Source: Bacteroidales bacterium (lineage in GTDB: Bacteria > Bacteroidota > Bacteroidia > Bacteroidales > Lentimicrobiaceae). Taken from it: a DNA stretch of 64,000 nt. The position numbers were made by a program, and so were the translations under genes. This document shows positions 35,897-44,589 of the stretch, one piece after another. Position 1 is the first letter of the stretch, and each line of letters starts with the position of its first letter. The stretch covers positions 124,001 to 188,000 of the forward strand of contig JADIZB010000034.1 of assembly GCA_016705005.1 (NCBI GenBank), given 5' to 3'. Below the pieces are notes generated by a model, which was not told the DNA's origin, ran no database searches, and saw only the letters and a list, made by a program, of their open reading frames with translations.

Positions 35897-38062
35897 TCAG
35901 GGAGTTTCAAGTTTTTGAATTTTTTCTTTGAGCTCCCTGATTTCATTCTGCTGAATATTCACGATATTATTCAGCTCCTGCACTGCCTTCACCAAAGGAA
36001 CCACAAAATCAGCATACCTCAGCGCATAAATATCCCTTTCATTTTTGGGTGCATCCACACCCGAAAAATCATACCCCAGTTGCTGAGCTGTTATTTCCAC
36101 TTCCTGGGCAATAAAGCCAGAGGTGATTCCACTCATTGCTTCACCCTTGTAAGCAGCGTCAACTCCGGTATAGGCATTGATGGCATTGCGGTTCAGTCGG
36201 TAGGTCACCGGACGGAGCAGTGTAATGAAGGACAATCCGGGCACATTTTCACTCAGGTTTTCCTTGAAGCGCCCATCGGAGATATTGCTCCAGTTGACAT
36301 AGCCGCCGATGGAATTAACGAAAACATTGCCAATACGCACCTGGTCAGTGGCGGTTGCTGAAGCATCAATGCCCAGGGTGGTTGTATTAGACAGGTTCGC
36401 GGCATTGGGGCCTGTGTTATAGCCAACAGCTGTGTTGTAAGATCCCGTAGAATTGTTAACCATGGAATTGGACCCCAGGGCTGTATTCTGAAATCCGGAA
36501 GTTGTTGAATAGGCAGCATGATATCCAATTCCGGTATTATGGTCAGAGGTGCTGTTGCTCAATGCTTCACGCCCCCAGGCTGAATTATAACTTCCGGAAA
36601 AGTTATAGTACATTGCAGCATGCCCCCCTACGGTATTGTCATTTCCCCAGGCACTTGATCCCAGGGCATTAACCCCGATGGCAATGCTAAAGTTCCCGGT
36701 ATTATTACTTCCCAGCGCATTTACTCCCATTGCAGTGTTTTCATTTCCTGATGAGCTGGAAGCCAATGCGCCCATTCCAACTGCTGTATTGTTGTTGCCG
36801 TTAGTGTTTGATGCCAGAGTGCCAGTTCCAATGGCTGTATTGGAATATCCTACGGTATTATCATGCATTGACATCATCCCCATTGCTGTGTTGTGATGAC
36901 CCGATGTGTTGGAATACAAGCTTCTCGCCCCGAAAGCTGCATTGCTGTGTCCATTGGTATTGTAATACATCGACAGCATCCCTGATGCAGCATTGCTGTA
37001 ACCGGAAGTGTTGCTGTAAAGTGACTGAAATCCCATTGCCGTGTTTTCGTCACCGGTTACATTGGAGAATGATGATTGATATCCATTGGCAACATTATAG
37101 GATGCTGTTGTGCTGTTAAAAAGTGTCTGATATCCGATAGCGGTATTGTATGATCCGCTTGTATTGGTGTATAATGAATAAGCACCATAAGCTGCGTTAC
37201 TGTTTCCGGATATATTTCCATTCATCGAAGAGCTGCCGGTAGCCACATTTTCAGTCCCGATGGTGTTGGCCGACAAAGCATTTATCCCTATGGCTGTATT
37301 ATAAACGCCGGAGGTATTCGAATACAAGGCATTAAATCCCATGGCACTGTTGCCGTATCCATTGGTATTGTACCGTAATGAAAAATTACCGATTGCCGAA
37401 TTATGATGGCCTGAAGTATTCGAAAAAAGTGCATAGTAGCCCACTCCGGCATTGTCGTCACCAACGGTATTTGAATACATCGCACTGTGCCCTATTCCCA
37501 GATTGTAGTTGCCACTGGTATTTGACCTCAAAGCCTGGTAACCCGTAGCGGTATTTTGTATGCCTGCAGTATTGTTCAGCATGGATTGAAATCCAAAAGA
37601 AGCATTCTGATTGCCGCTTGTATTTGCATTCATCGACTGATACCCCAGGGAAGTATTGGAAACCGGATCAATCATACCGGCTTTCTGATTATTAACCCTG
37701 AAAGCAAGTGCAACATTGTCGTTGGTCCCGATAAAGTTCGTTACTGCAGTTGTTCCGCTGTTTCCTGAAAGGCTCCACCCCGAACCTGTTCCAACAATTG
37801 TCCAGACAGGGCTGGCAGGGGATCCAGAATTATAATAAAATCCCGAAGTTCCGTCCGACTGAAAAATCATCAGCCCGCTGGCCGGATTTGAAATGGCATT
37901 CCGCTGGACGAGTGTCATGCGCGGAACCAGTAACCCCTTTTCGGTGCTCTTTATATCCAGCATGGCTGAATTGTCGGGAGCAGTGGCATCGGTGTTGATG
38001 GATACCTGCGACGAGGCACTCAGACAGGAAGCAAGAAAAAGAATAAGTAGAAGATTTTTCAT
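35897..38062 (-). CDS. Fibre array gene F: secreted 17-residue beta-roll repeat protein with S74 domain
   Basis: A 721-residue protein, the longest intact member. It has a Sec leader ending SASSQ, the shared N-terminal module (INTDATAPDNSAMLDIKS; KGLLVPRMTLVQRNAI), then about 24 tandem 17-residue repeats from about residue 136 to 560 (such as NTATGYQALRSNTSGNY, NSAMGFNALYSNTSGVY). The 17-residue period is almost unbroken, so the DNA has a 51-base period. This is a left-handed beta-roll type pattern of the YadA-head/fibre class. The S74 domain begins at about residue 595 (SDGRFKENL) with GFIAQEVEITAQQLGY and ends in a coiled coil. Its start is 130 bases after the G stop, possibly one unit. Confidence 0.92.
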   Translation of the reverse strand: MKNLLLILFLASCLSASSQVSINTDATAPDNSAMLDIKSTEKGLLVPRMTLVQRNAISNPASGLMIFQSDGTSGFYYNSGSPASPVWTIVGTGSGWSLSGNSGTTAVTNFIGTNDNVALAFRVNNQKAGMIDPVSNTSLGYQSMNANTSGNQNASFGFQSMLNNTAGIQNTATGYQALRSNTSGNYNLGIGHSAMYSNTVGDDNAGVGYYALFSNTSGHHNSAIGNFSLRYNTNGYGNSAMGFNALYSNTSGVYNTAIGINALSANTIGTENVATGSSSMNGNISGNSNAAYGAYSLYTNTSGSYNTAIGYQTLFNSTTASYNVANGYQSSFSNVTGDENTAMGFQSLYSNTSGYSNAASGMLSMYYNTNGHSNAAFGARSLYSNTSGHHNTAMGMMSMHDNTVGYSNTAIGTGTLASNTNGNNNTAVGMGALASSSSGNENTAMGVNALGSNNTGNFSIAIGVNALGSSAWGNDNTVGGHAAMYYNFSGSYNSAWGREALSNSTSDHNTGIGYHAAYSTTSGFQNTALGSNSMVNNSTGSYNTAVGYNTGPNAANLSNTTTLGIDASATATDQVRIGNVFVNSIGGYVNWSNISDGRFKENLSENVPGLSFITLLRPVTYRLNRNAINAYTGVDAAYKGEAMSGITSGFIAQEVEITAQQLGYDFSGVDAPKNERDIYALRYADFVVPLVKAVQELNNIVNIQQNEIRELKEKIQKLETP

Positions 38063-38192
38063 TTTTTTGATTATTTTTTTTGATTTTTCTTATTAGACGG
38101 CAAAGCATTATTAAGCCCATTGGTATTGAATCTGGTAGTGAAAATGGGAAGCAAGCGGAAACGTAGAGAAGATCCGACCAGCAGGAAAATGA

Positions 38193-38948
38193 TCAGAAAG
38201 CCCTTACAGCACGGACATAGTTATTGTTAAACTTCCCGATTGAAAGCTGGGCTCCGGTAACGAAGTTCAGTAGCCATGCATTGTTTGGATCCGTTTCGGA
38301 AGAACTCCAATAGGCGGTATTAACAAAACCACCAATCACAGCCCTGTTCTGGTAAAGCTTGTTCAATTCATCGATGGATGGCAGATACCAGTCGCTGAAA
38401 CCGTTCAAAACAAGGTCTCCGCATATTCTTGCAGCTATTCCTGCTTCGGCACATCCAGCCAGAATATCCAGGGTGTTCTGAATGCCGGTCCCCAATGCTG
38501 TGCCATCAGCTCCGGTAATTGAGGTTCCGTAACAGCCCCATGGAGAGCCTGCAGTTTGGTTGCCGGGAGTGGCAATGAGTCCATGAAACTCTCCGGCAAT
38601 GTATCCCGGGTCCACGGGTTGCAGAATGTAAGCAATGATACCCCCCTGGTAGTTATTACCAATGGCCAGTCCCTGATTGGCCATATTGCCGGCCATATTG
38701 GTCCATACATTTCCACTGAACACCTGTAATTCCCCGCAGTCGGTGCAATAGATAACAAGCCCCTGGGCAGGATCAGCGATGGCATCACGTTCCAGATGAG
38801 TCATTCTTGGGGGCAGAAAGCCCCTGGATGTGGAGCTCACATCCAGCATGGCTGAATTGTCGGGATCGGACCCATCGGTGTTGATGGCGACCTGGGCATA
38901 AAGGCCGGAAGTAAAAAACATCAGAAAAACCAGTAGTGTTGGTTTCAT
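38193..38948 (-). CDS. Fibre array gene G: secreted protein with DUF1566/Lcl C-terminal domain
   Basis: A 251-residue protein. Start at 38948 directly precedes the leader (MKPTLLVFLMFFTSGLYAQ). The shared N-terminal module is complete (VAINTDGSDPDNSAMLDVSS; RGFLPPRMTHLERDAI; GLVIYCTDCGELQVF). The rest is a DUF1566/Lcl-type domain: GYIAGEFHGLIA, NGFSDWYLPSIDELNKLY, YWSSSETDPNNAWLLNF and NYVRAVRAF at the end, a C-type-lectin-like fold often found at the ends of surface proteins. It has no S74 domain, so the family swaps C-terminal modules. It heads a probable unit with F. Confidence 0.9.
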   Translation of the reverse strand: MKPTLLVFLMFFTSGLYAQVAINTDGSDPDNSAMLDVSSTSRGFLPPRMTHLERDAIADPAQGLVIYCTDCGELQVFSGNVWTNMAGNMANQGLAIGNNYQGGIIAYILQPVDPGYIAGEFHGLIATPGNQTAGSPWGCYGTSITGADGTALGTGIQNTLDILAGCAEAGIAARICGDLVLNGFSDWYLPSIDELNKLYQNRAVIGGFVNTAYWSSSETDPNNAWLLNFVTGAQLSIGKFNNNYVRAVRAF

Positions 38949-39465
38949 AGTCAGAATGATTAAAAAATTATACAATTCAATGAAACAGGTTACAGGAAAA
39001 CGACCGGTTTTGGCCGGTATCAATAGGATTAATTCAGAAAAGGGGAAGGAAATATTGCTTTACAGGGCAATACCAGAGTTATGTAAGATATTGTAGAAAA
39101 TCAGCTGAGCTGCGATGCAAAGAACTTTAACTCATCAATATCCTGACATACAGATTATCAGACAAATCCAGATTTTCATCAGATAGGGATGAACTGATCC
39201 GGACGAGTATTTTTCTGAAAATATTTCTGATCAGGATTTAACCCTCTTAAATCTGCATCCTTATACAGATTAATCGGAATTCAGTCAAACAACATGAAAT
39301 ACAACAAGGTAGTATACTCCGCTTAAAGGGCCTGAAATCAACCTTATGAAAACATGCGCTAATTTAGAATGATTTTAAATAAATAATGTTAAATATATGT
39401 TAATGTTTTGGTTGACTGCAATTTAGTAACCAATCAGGCCAAGCGAATTGTTTGGAGCAAAAAAA
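38949..39465. other. Leader region of gene G
   Basis: About 520 bases without a gene, homologous in blocks to the leader of D (33087-33609). Conserved blocks lie at 39043-39058, 39092-39103, 39117-39124 and 39134-39146; the distal block at 39358-39392 is a separate entry. The middle part is diverged. Confidence 0.6.
39358..39392 (-). promoter_or_regulatory. Conserved leader block upstream of G, candidate promoter
   Basis: The partner of 33497-33531, with 32 of 35 bases identical. It is about 410 bases upstream of the G start, as in D, and just downstream of the H stop, as D's copy is downstream of E. That equal placement supports a functional or recently duplicated leader. Promoter activity is inferred. 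Confidence 0.4.
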
Positions 39466-40362
39466 TCATGGAGCATAAGCAACGAATTGTATGAAAGAGT
39501 CAGTATTTAGTTCAGTTACAATGTTATACGTATAAACCTGAATAAATCCGTTATCGCAGGACGCTCCAACGTTCACATTTGACGCATGCCCTGTAGCAAC
39601 GACCAGTGATCCGGCATTGATTCCACTGCAATATATCCGGTAAGTTCCTTCACCCTGGCGAATTACACTAAAATTACCGGTGCCACTCACGATTAACCCG
39701 GCAGGGTTGATTTTCCCATAACACAATGGCGTTAACGGAGCATTCCCTGTTTCTGATACATTGGTAATTTTACCTTCAACATCAATATCCCCCGATGGAC
39801 TGAAGGTAATCCTGTCATCGCCATTCAACCTCACCACTACATTACCGTTAGTGTTTCCGCTGTTGGTTCCCAGACGCAGGTTTTCTCCTGATATTTGCAC
39901 AAATCCCGTATTTATTCCTCCACTCTTAAACTGGAGTATTGCTGAAGTGTTATCAATATTCATTGAGCCTGTGGTGCGGATATTCCCGTTCACATCCAGT
40001 CTTTCTGAAGGCCCGGCTGTGTTGATGCCTATATTGTCGCCAATATTAAACATCCAGCCGGTCCCACCACCTACCCAATAATCGTTGTTAAGCAGAAACA
40101 TCCAGTTACCGTTTTGCCTTTGGTTGATATCGCTGGTTGTTGTGTTGTATATGATCAGTCCTTCGGCAGGCGAAACAATGGCATCTCGCTGTGCTGTAGT
40201 CATAGAAGGGATCAGCAAACCTCTGTTAATGCTTTTCACGTCCAGCATTGCACTGGGGTCAGGATTGGAATTGTCATTGCTTATGGCTACACCCTGGGCA
40301 AAGTTCTGATCATTCAGAATCATCAGAGATACAACCAAAATCAGGAAAAATTGAGTTTTCAT
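39466..40362 (-). CDS. Fibre array gene H: short secreted fibre protein
   Basis: A 298-residue protein; the start at 40362 gives the leader (MKTQFFLILVVSLMILNDQNFAQ). The shared N-terminal module (NPDPSAMLDVKS; RGLLIPSMTTAQRDAI) is followed by a segment shared almost residue for residue with J and K (YWVGGGTGWMFNIGDNIGIN; NIRTTGSMNIDNTSAILQF; NLRLGTNSGNT). The last 100 residues form a distinct beta-rich domain (GTYRIYCSGINAGSLVVATG) ending FVAYAP. No S74 domain is present. It is the last gene of the K-J-I-H unit; the start is 14 bases after the I stop. Confidence 0.88.
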   Translation of the reverse strand: MKTQFFLILVVSLMILNDQNFAQGVAISNDNSNPDPSAMLDVKSINRGLLIPSMTTAQRDAIVSPAEGLIIYNTTTSDINQRQNGNWMFLLNNDYWVGGGTGWMFNIGDNIGINTAGPSERLDVNGNIRTTGSMNIDNTSAILQFKSGGINTGFVQISGENLRLGTNSGNTNGNVVVRLNGDDRITFSPSGDIDVEGKITNVSETGNAPLTPLCYGKINPAGLIVSGTGNFSVIRQGEGTYRIYCSGINAGSLVVATGHASNVNVGASCDNGFIQVYTYNIVTELNTDSFIQFVAYAP

Positions 40363-40376
40363 TCTGAGCAGTTTTA

Positions 40377-41539
40377 TCATTTAATCCGGATGGTTTGTTC
40401 AAGTTCATCAATTTTCAGTTGCATCTTTTCGATCAGCGCCTGTTGTTCCTGAATGGCTTTGGTCAGCACCGGGATCAGGCCAGTATAATTAACGGCTTTA
40501 AAATCAACAGGTTGCTCCTTCTTTGCCGGATTAAGCTTCACCAGTTCCGGGAAAACATTTTCCAGGTTTTGCGCTGTGAATCCATTTTGCTTATCATGAG
40601 GCAAATTCATTTCCGGAAATTCGGAAGCCTTAAAATCATAGGTCATCACATCCAGTTGCATGACCTTTTCCAGGCTTTTTTCCATGGGCTGAATGTTTGC
40701 TTTCAGCTTTTCATCCGAAGGCAGGTAACTGCCGGTACAATAGATATTTCCGGAAAAATAGCCGGCAAAACCAAGGTTGTAGCGTAAGCATAAAACGCCC
40801 AGGTGCCCGTAGTAGTTCCCCCTGCAATTACCTGGGAGGCTGTGCCCCCATTATAAGGACTATAAACATTTGAGGCTGTATATGAAGTAGAGTTGATATC
40901 CAAATCATAATTCGGGCTGATTTTAATGCCAATCCGGCCATATGCTGTAAGATTGTTGTACATGACGACCGGACCATTAAAGTTTGCCGTACCCCCCGAT
41001 GCGCATGCATTGATGTCGCCTCCCCAATACTGCAGATACAGCGTGCTTGCAGCACCATTGTTACGCGCCTGGACTTCATTGTTATCGCTAACCAGGTTGT
41101 ATGTACCTGATGGGCCTATCTGAAAAGAACCTGCTGTGGCAATTCCGGATAAACTTGTGTTTGCAACAGACAATGTCGCTTCAGGGGTAGTCGTTCCAAT
41201 GCCGACAAAACCCAGATTATAATAAATGTTGGAACCATTGTTGATCCACTGGCCTGTGTTGCTACCCACCAACTTCCAGGAAGGAACTGCCGGCGTCCCT
41301 GCATTGAAATATAAACCAGGGATTATGTCTGTCTGAAAAATTGTCAGACCAGTTGCCGGGTTGGTGATAGCATTTCGCTGTGCCTGGGTCATACGGGGGA
41401 CAAGAAACCCCCTGCTTACAGATTTCACATCCAGCATTGCGCTGGGATCGGGAGCGGAGTTGTCGGTGTTAATGGCAACCTGAGCAGAAATACTGGTTCC
41501 TGTCATGAACAGGATGAAAAATATTTTGATTGAGTTCAT
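40377..41539 (-). CDS. Fibre array gene I: secreted fibre protein with S74 domain, frameshifted
   Basis: Two frames join at about 40771, where one missing G (ACCTTGG(G)TTTTGCC) restores the sequence GFAGYFSGNIYCTGSYLPSDEK. The first frame, from 41539, has a leader (MNSIKIFFILFMTGTSISAQ) and the shared N-terminal module (RGFLVPRMTQAQRNAI; GLYFNAGTPAVPSW), then VGIGTTTPEATLSV. The second frame gives the S74 domain (SDEKLKANIQPMEKSL; NGFTAQNLENVFPELV) and a terminal coiled coil. An upstream Met at 41584 is less likely to be the start. A truncated 3' frame is open as written from 40685 to 40377. Confidence 0.8.
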
Positions 41540-41648
41540 TTCTTTTGAGATTAAGTGATCTATAACGAAAGTTTTAAGCTTCATTTAAACCCAAATGCAG
41601 GCTCTGGTTATTTCTTTTTAAGCGAATTAATGCCCCTCCGGGTTTACT

Positions 41649-42608
41649 TCACGGATCAAAAAGGATAAAATTGAATGCAGCATCTACCCATGCAACTGAG
41701 CCAACAGGTGAAGTAACAACGCCAAAATTTCCGGGAGTGCCACCGGTTGTCGCTCTTATATAAAAGCCCTGGTTAATGCAGGTAACTATTACAATAGCCT
41801 GAGCACTCATGGCGGTGGAAACATAATAAGTGCCTGGCCCTCCTTTTGTTACGGAGAAATTTGGAGTTCCGCTGATGATATCACCGTTTGCAGCAATCAT
41901 GCCGAAGCATCGCGGCAGCATATAGCAGGATCCTGTTGCGGGCGTGGTGAGGTCGCCATAATTGCTCAAAACCGTATTACCGGTAACACTAACATCACCA
42001 TTTACATGTAGCCTGGAAGTTGGATTGCTTTCATTGATCCCCAGACGGCCAACCTCATCAATAAAAACCCGGTCTGTACCATTTAACCGGAATACTGCAT
42101 CTCCGGCTGTATTTCCGCTATTTGTTCCAAGGCGGAGGTTATCGGCTGAAAGCTGCACAAAACCCTTGCTGTCTCCACCGCTTTTCAATTGCAGTATGGC
42201 TGAAGTATTATCTATGTTCATGGAGCCGGTTGTGCGGATATTTCCATTTACATCCAGTCGTTCCGAAGGTCCGGCAGTATTAATACCAATATTGTCGCCG
42301 ATATTAAACATCTGACCACTGCCGCCTCCTACCCAGTAACCGCTGGTAAGCATAAACTTCCAGTAACCATTCTGCCATTGGTTGATTTCACTCGTAGTTG
42401 TATTGTATATAATTAATCCCTCAGCCGGAGAAACAATGGCATTGCGCTGGGTGTTTGTCATGGACGGCACCAGCAATCCCCGTGAATCGCTGCTGATGTG
42501 CAGCATGGCGCTGCTGTTGGGACTGTTTGTGCCAATTCCAACATTGCTTTGCGGGTAAACATATCCACAGATTAAAAACAGCAATAGCGCGATCACCCTG
42601 TTTTTCAT
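41649..42608 (-). CDS. Fibre array gene J: short secreted fibre protein
   Basis: A 319-residue paralogue of H and K. It has a leader ending VYPQ, then SNVGIGTNSPNSSAMLHIS in place of the usual first part of the module, and RGLLVPSMTNTQRNAI. The middle (YWVGGGSGQMFNIGDN; NLRLGTNSGNTAGDAVFRL) is nearly the same as K. The C-terminal 100 residues (GTYYVSTAMSAQAIVIVTC) differ from H and K in sequence but have the same position and length. No S74 domain is present. It starts 16 bases after the K stop. Confidence 0.88.
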   Translation of the reverse strand: MKNRVIALLLFLICGYVYPQSNVGIGTNSPNSSAMLHISSDSRGLLVPSMTNTQRNAIVSPAEGLIIYNTTTSEINQWQNGYWKFMLTSGYWVGGGSGQMFNIGDNIGINTAGPSERLDVNGNIRTTGSMNIDNTSAILQLKSGGDSKGFVQLSADNLRLGTNSGNTAGDAVFRLNGTDRVFIDEVGRLGINESNPTSRLHVNGDVSVTGNTVLSNYGDLTTPATGSCYMLPRCFGMIAANGDIISGTPNFSVTKGGPGTYYVSTAMSAQAIVIVTCINQGFYIRATTGGTPGNFGVVTSPVGSVAWVDAAFNFILFDP

Positions 42609-42624
42609 ATCGTTTTCTTGAGGG

Positions 42625-43590
42625 TCATTGATTATAAGCTACAAAGCTGAAAGCAGCGTCTCCAACTGATCCGGTCAGGGCATTGATAACAGCAATATAA
42701 ATGTTATTGTTAGGCCCAGCCAATGAAGCAGAAGCAATTCTTTGCGCAGTTATGCAGGTTACCAGAACAGTCGTAGAATTGGAAGATCCGGGTACTTCGA
42801 TTCTTATATCTCCGGTACCGAGTTTGGTTACAGTAAAGTTGGGCGTGCCACTCAGGATGGTTCCGTCGGTATCAACCGTTCCATAGCAAAGCGGAATAAG
42901 GCTGTAAGAGCCGGTAGCGCTACTCTGGACTTCACCGTTGTTGCTGAGTGAAATATCGCCGGTAATATTGGCATCACCATTTACATGCAGCCTCGAAGCC
43001 GGGTTGCTTTCGTTTAACCCCACACGGCCAAGTTCATCCACAAATATCCGGTCGGTTCCATTCATCCTGAAGACCACATCGCCGGTGGTGTTTCCGCTGT
43101 TGGTTCCTAATCGCAGGTTATCCCCAGACAATTGCACAAATCCCGTGTTTACTCCACCGCTTTTAAACTGGAGAATTGCTGAAGTGTTATCAATATTCAC
43201 CGAGCCGGTGGTACGGATATTCCCGTTCACATCCAGCCTTTCAATAGGCCCGGCTGTATTGATACCAATGTTGTCGCCGATATTAAACATCCAGCCGCTG
43301 CCTCCACCCACCCAGTAATCGTTGGTAAGCAGAAACATCCAGGCTCCATTCTGCCGCACATTGATTTCATTGGTCGTTGTGTTATAAATGATCAGTCCTT
43401 CGGCAGGAGATACAATCGCATTTCTCTGGGTGTTTGTCATAGAGGGAATCAGCAGGCCTTTTGTCGTACTTTTTATGTGCAGCATGGCGGAATTATCGGG
43501 TAAAGAGCCATCGGTACTTATCGCTACCTGGGCAATGGTAACTGACGGGAAAGATATTAGCAGAAACAAGGTCAGTGCTTTCATATCCAA
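42625..43590 (-). CDS. Fibre array gene K: short secreted fibre protein
   Basis: A 321-residue paralogue of H and J and the first gene of the K-J-I-H unit. It has a leader (about 1-20, ending TIAQ; a second Met at codon 3 is equally possible as start), the shared N-terminal module (VAISTDGSLPDNSAMLHIKS; KGLLIPSMTNTQRNAI), the H/J/K middle segment, and a variable C-terminal domain (GDIRIEVPGSSNSTTVLVTC) ending FVAYNQ. It has no S74 domain. The repeated near-identity with H and J suggests recent duplication or gene conversion. Confidence 0.88.
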   Translation of the reverse strand: MDMKALTLFLLISFPSVTIAQVAISTDGSLPDNSAMLHIKSTTKGLLIPSMTNTQRNAIVSPAEGLIIYNTTTNEINVRQNGAWMFLLTNDYWVGGGSGWMFNIGDNIGINTAGPIERLDVNGNIRTTGSVNIDNTSAILQFKSGGVNTGFVQLSGDNLRLGTNSGNTTGDVVFRMNGTDRIFVDELGRVGLNESNPASRLHVNGDANITGDISLSNNGEVQSSATGSYSLIPLCYGTVDTDGTILSGTPNFTVTKLGTGDIRIEVPGSSNSTTVLVTCITAQRIASASLAGPNNNIYIAVINALTGSVGDAAFSFVAYNQ

Positions 43591-43973
43591 TATATTATGT
43601 GTTTACTCCAATTAATTCTATTGAATTATTCCGGCAAGAAAATGTTATTCAAAACATGAAGCAGGTAATTCAGGAAATGGTCTTTGACCGGAAATCTGAA
43701 AAGTAGTTTGAGGCCGGGGCAGGAATACAGGCAGAATACGTCAAGGTTTTTTCAACCTTTATATCTATAACAATCCGGATGGAATGATAATTAAAATATT
43801 TGTGTTAATGATTTGTTAATCTTTGATTTAGCGTTGAATAATTATCAGGATAATACTTTAAAGCCGGATAACTTTGGCATATAAAGAACACTTACATCAT
43901 TGTGCATGGATCGATTTAAATAGCCATAAAAGAGGAAATCTGCCTTGCTTAAGATTTTAAAACTTCACCAGGT
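43591..43973. other. Intergenic region upstream of K
   Basis: About 380 bases between K and the maf gene. A small hairpin, AAGGTT/AACCTT with a five-base loop (43743-43759), is present. The D/G leader blocks are not found. The promoter of K should be here but is not recognised. Confidence 0.45.
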
Positions 43974-44582
43974 TCAGTGCCCGGCTGACTCCTGAATAAA
44001 CTTTTGCAATTCACAATACAGCCGTTGCACCGGCAAGCCCATCACGTTGAAATAAGACCCTTCAATCCTTTCAACCCCGATGTAACCAATCCACTCCTGT
44101 ATGCCATAAGCTCCGGCCTTATCGAGGGGCCTGTATTTTCCCACATAATGGTCAATTTCAGCCGGGTCCAGATGCCTGAAATAAACATCGGTATTCACAA
44201 AAAAGGAATGAAACCTGTCTTTTGTTTTAAAACAGACCCCCGTAGCTACCGTGTGCTTTTTGCCTGACAACCTGCCCAGCATCAGCCTGGCATCATTTTC
44301 ATCAACAGGTTTTCCGATGCATTCACCTTCAAGCCAAACTATGGTATCGGCTGTAATCACCAGGGCATTCGCGGGCAATTCACTGAAATCAAAAGCCTCC
44401 GACTTCACCTTACTCACAAATAAAGCGATGTCTTCACATTGTAATTCAGCAGGATAATTCTCATCGGTTGATTTCACCTGAATTTCAAACTGCAGGCCGA
44501 TCTCGCCCAACAGAAAATGCCGCCTGGGCGATTGCGATGCCAGTATAAAATGGTATCCTGTATTGTTTAAAATATTCATCAT
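43974..44582 (-). CDS. maf: Maf-like nucleoside triphosphate pyrophosphatase
   Basis: About 200 residues. It carries the Maf motifs ASQSPRR (residues about 14-20), TADTIVW and GKPVDENDA, then KAGAYGIQEW near the C-terminus. Maf proteins hydrolyse dTTP/UTP or modified NTPs to the monophosphate. The start at 44582 (MMNILNN) or 44579 is preferred over an earlier Met at 44612, which lies inside the UbiA gene end. The UbiA stop is eight bases upstream, so it is the last gene of the run from ccmF. Confidence 0.93.
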   Translation of the reverse strand: MMNILNNTGYHFILASQSPRRHFLLGEIGLQFEIQVKSTDENYPAELQCEDIALFVSKVKSEAFDFSELPANALVITADTIVWLEGECIGKPVDENDARLMLGRLSGKKHTVATGVCFKTKDRFHSFFVNTDVYFRHLDPAEIDHYVGKYRPLDKAGAYGIQEWIGYIGVERIEGSYFNVMGLPVQRLYCELQKFIQESAGH

Positions 44583-44589
44583 CAATAGC

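Noticed and set aside
35897..38062. 51-base periodic repeats read as a possible CRISPR array
   Set aside because: The period is an exact multiple of three, the frame is open throughout and the translation is a regular protein repeat; there are no unique spacers and no cas genes.
25185..43590. Fibre genes as a prophage tail region
   Set aside because: Each has a Sec leader and no capsid, sheath, baseplate, lysis or integrase gene is present.
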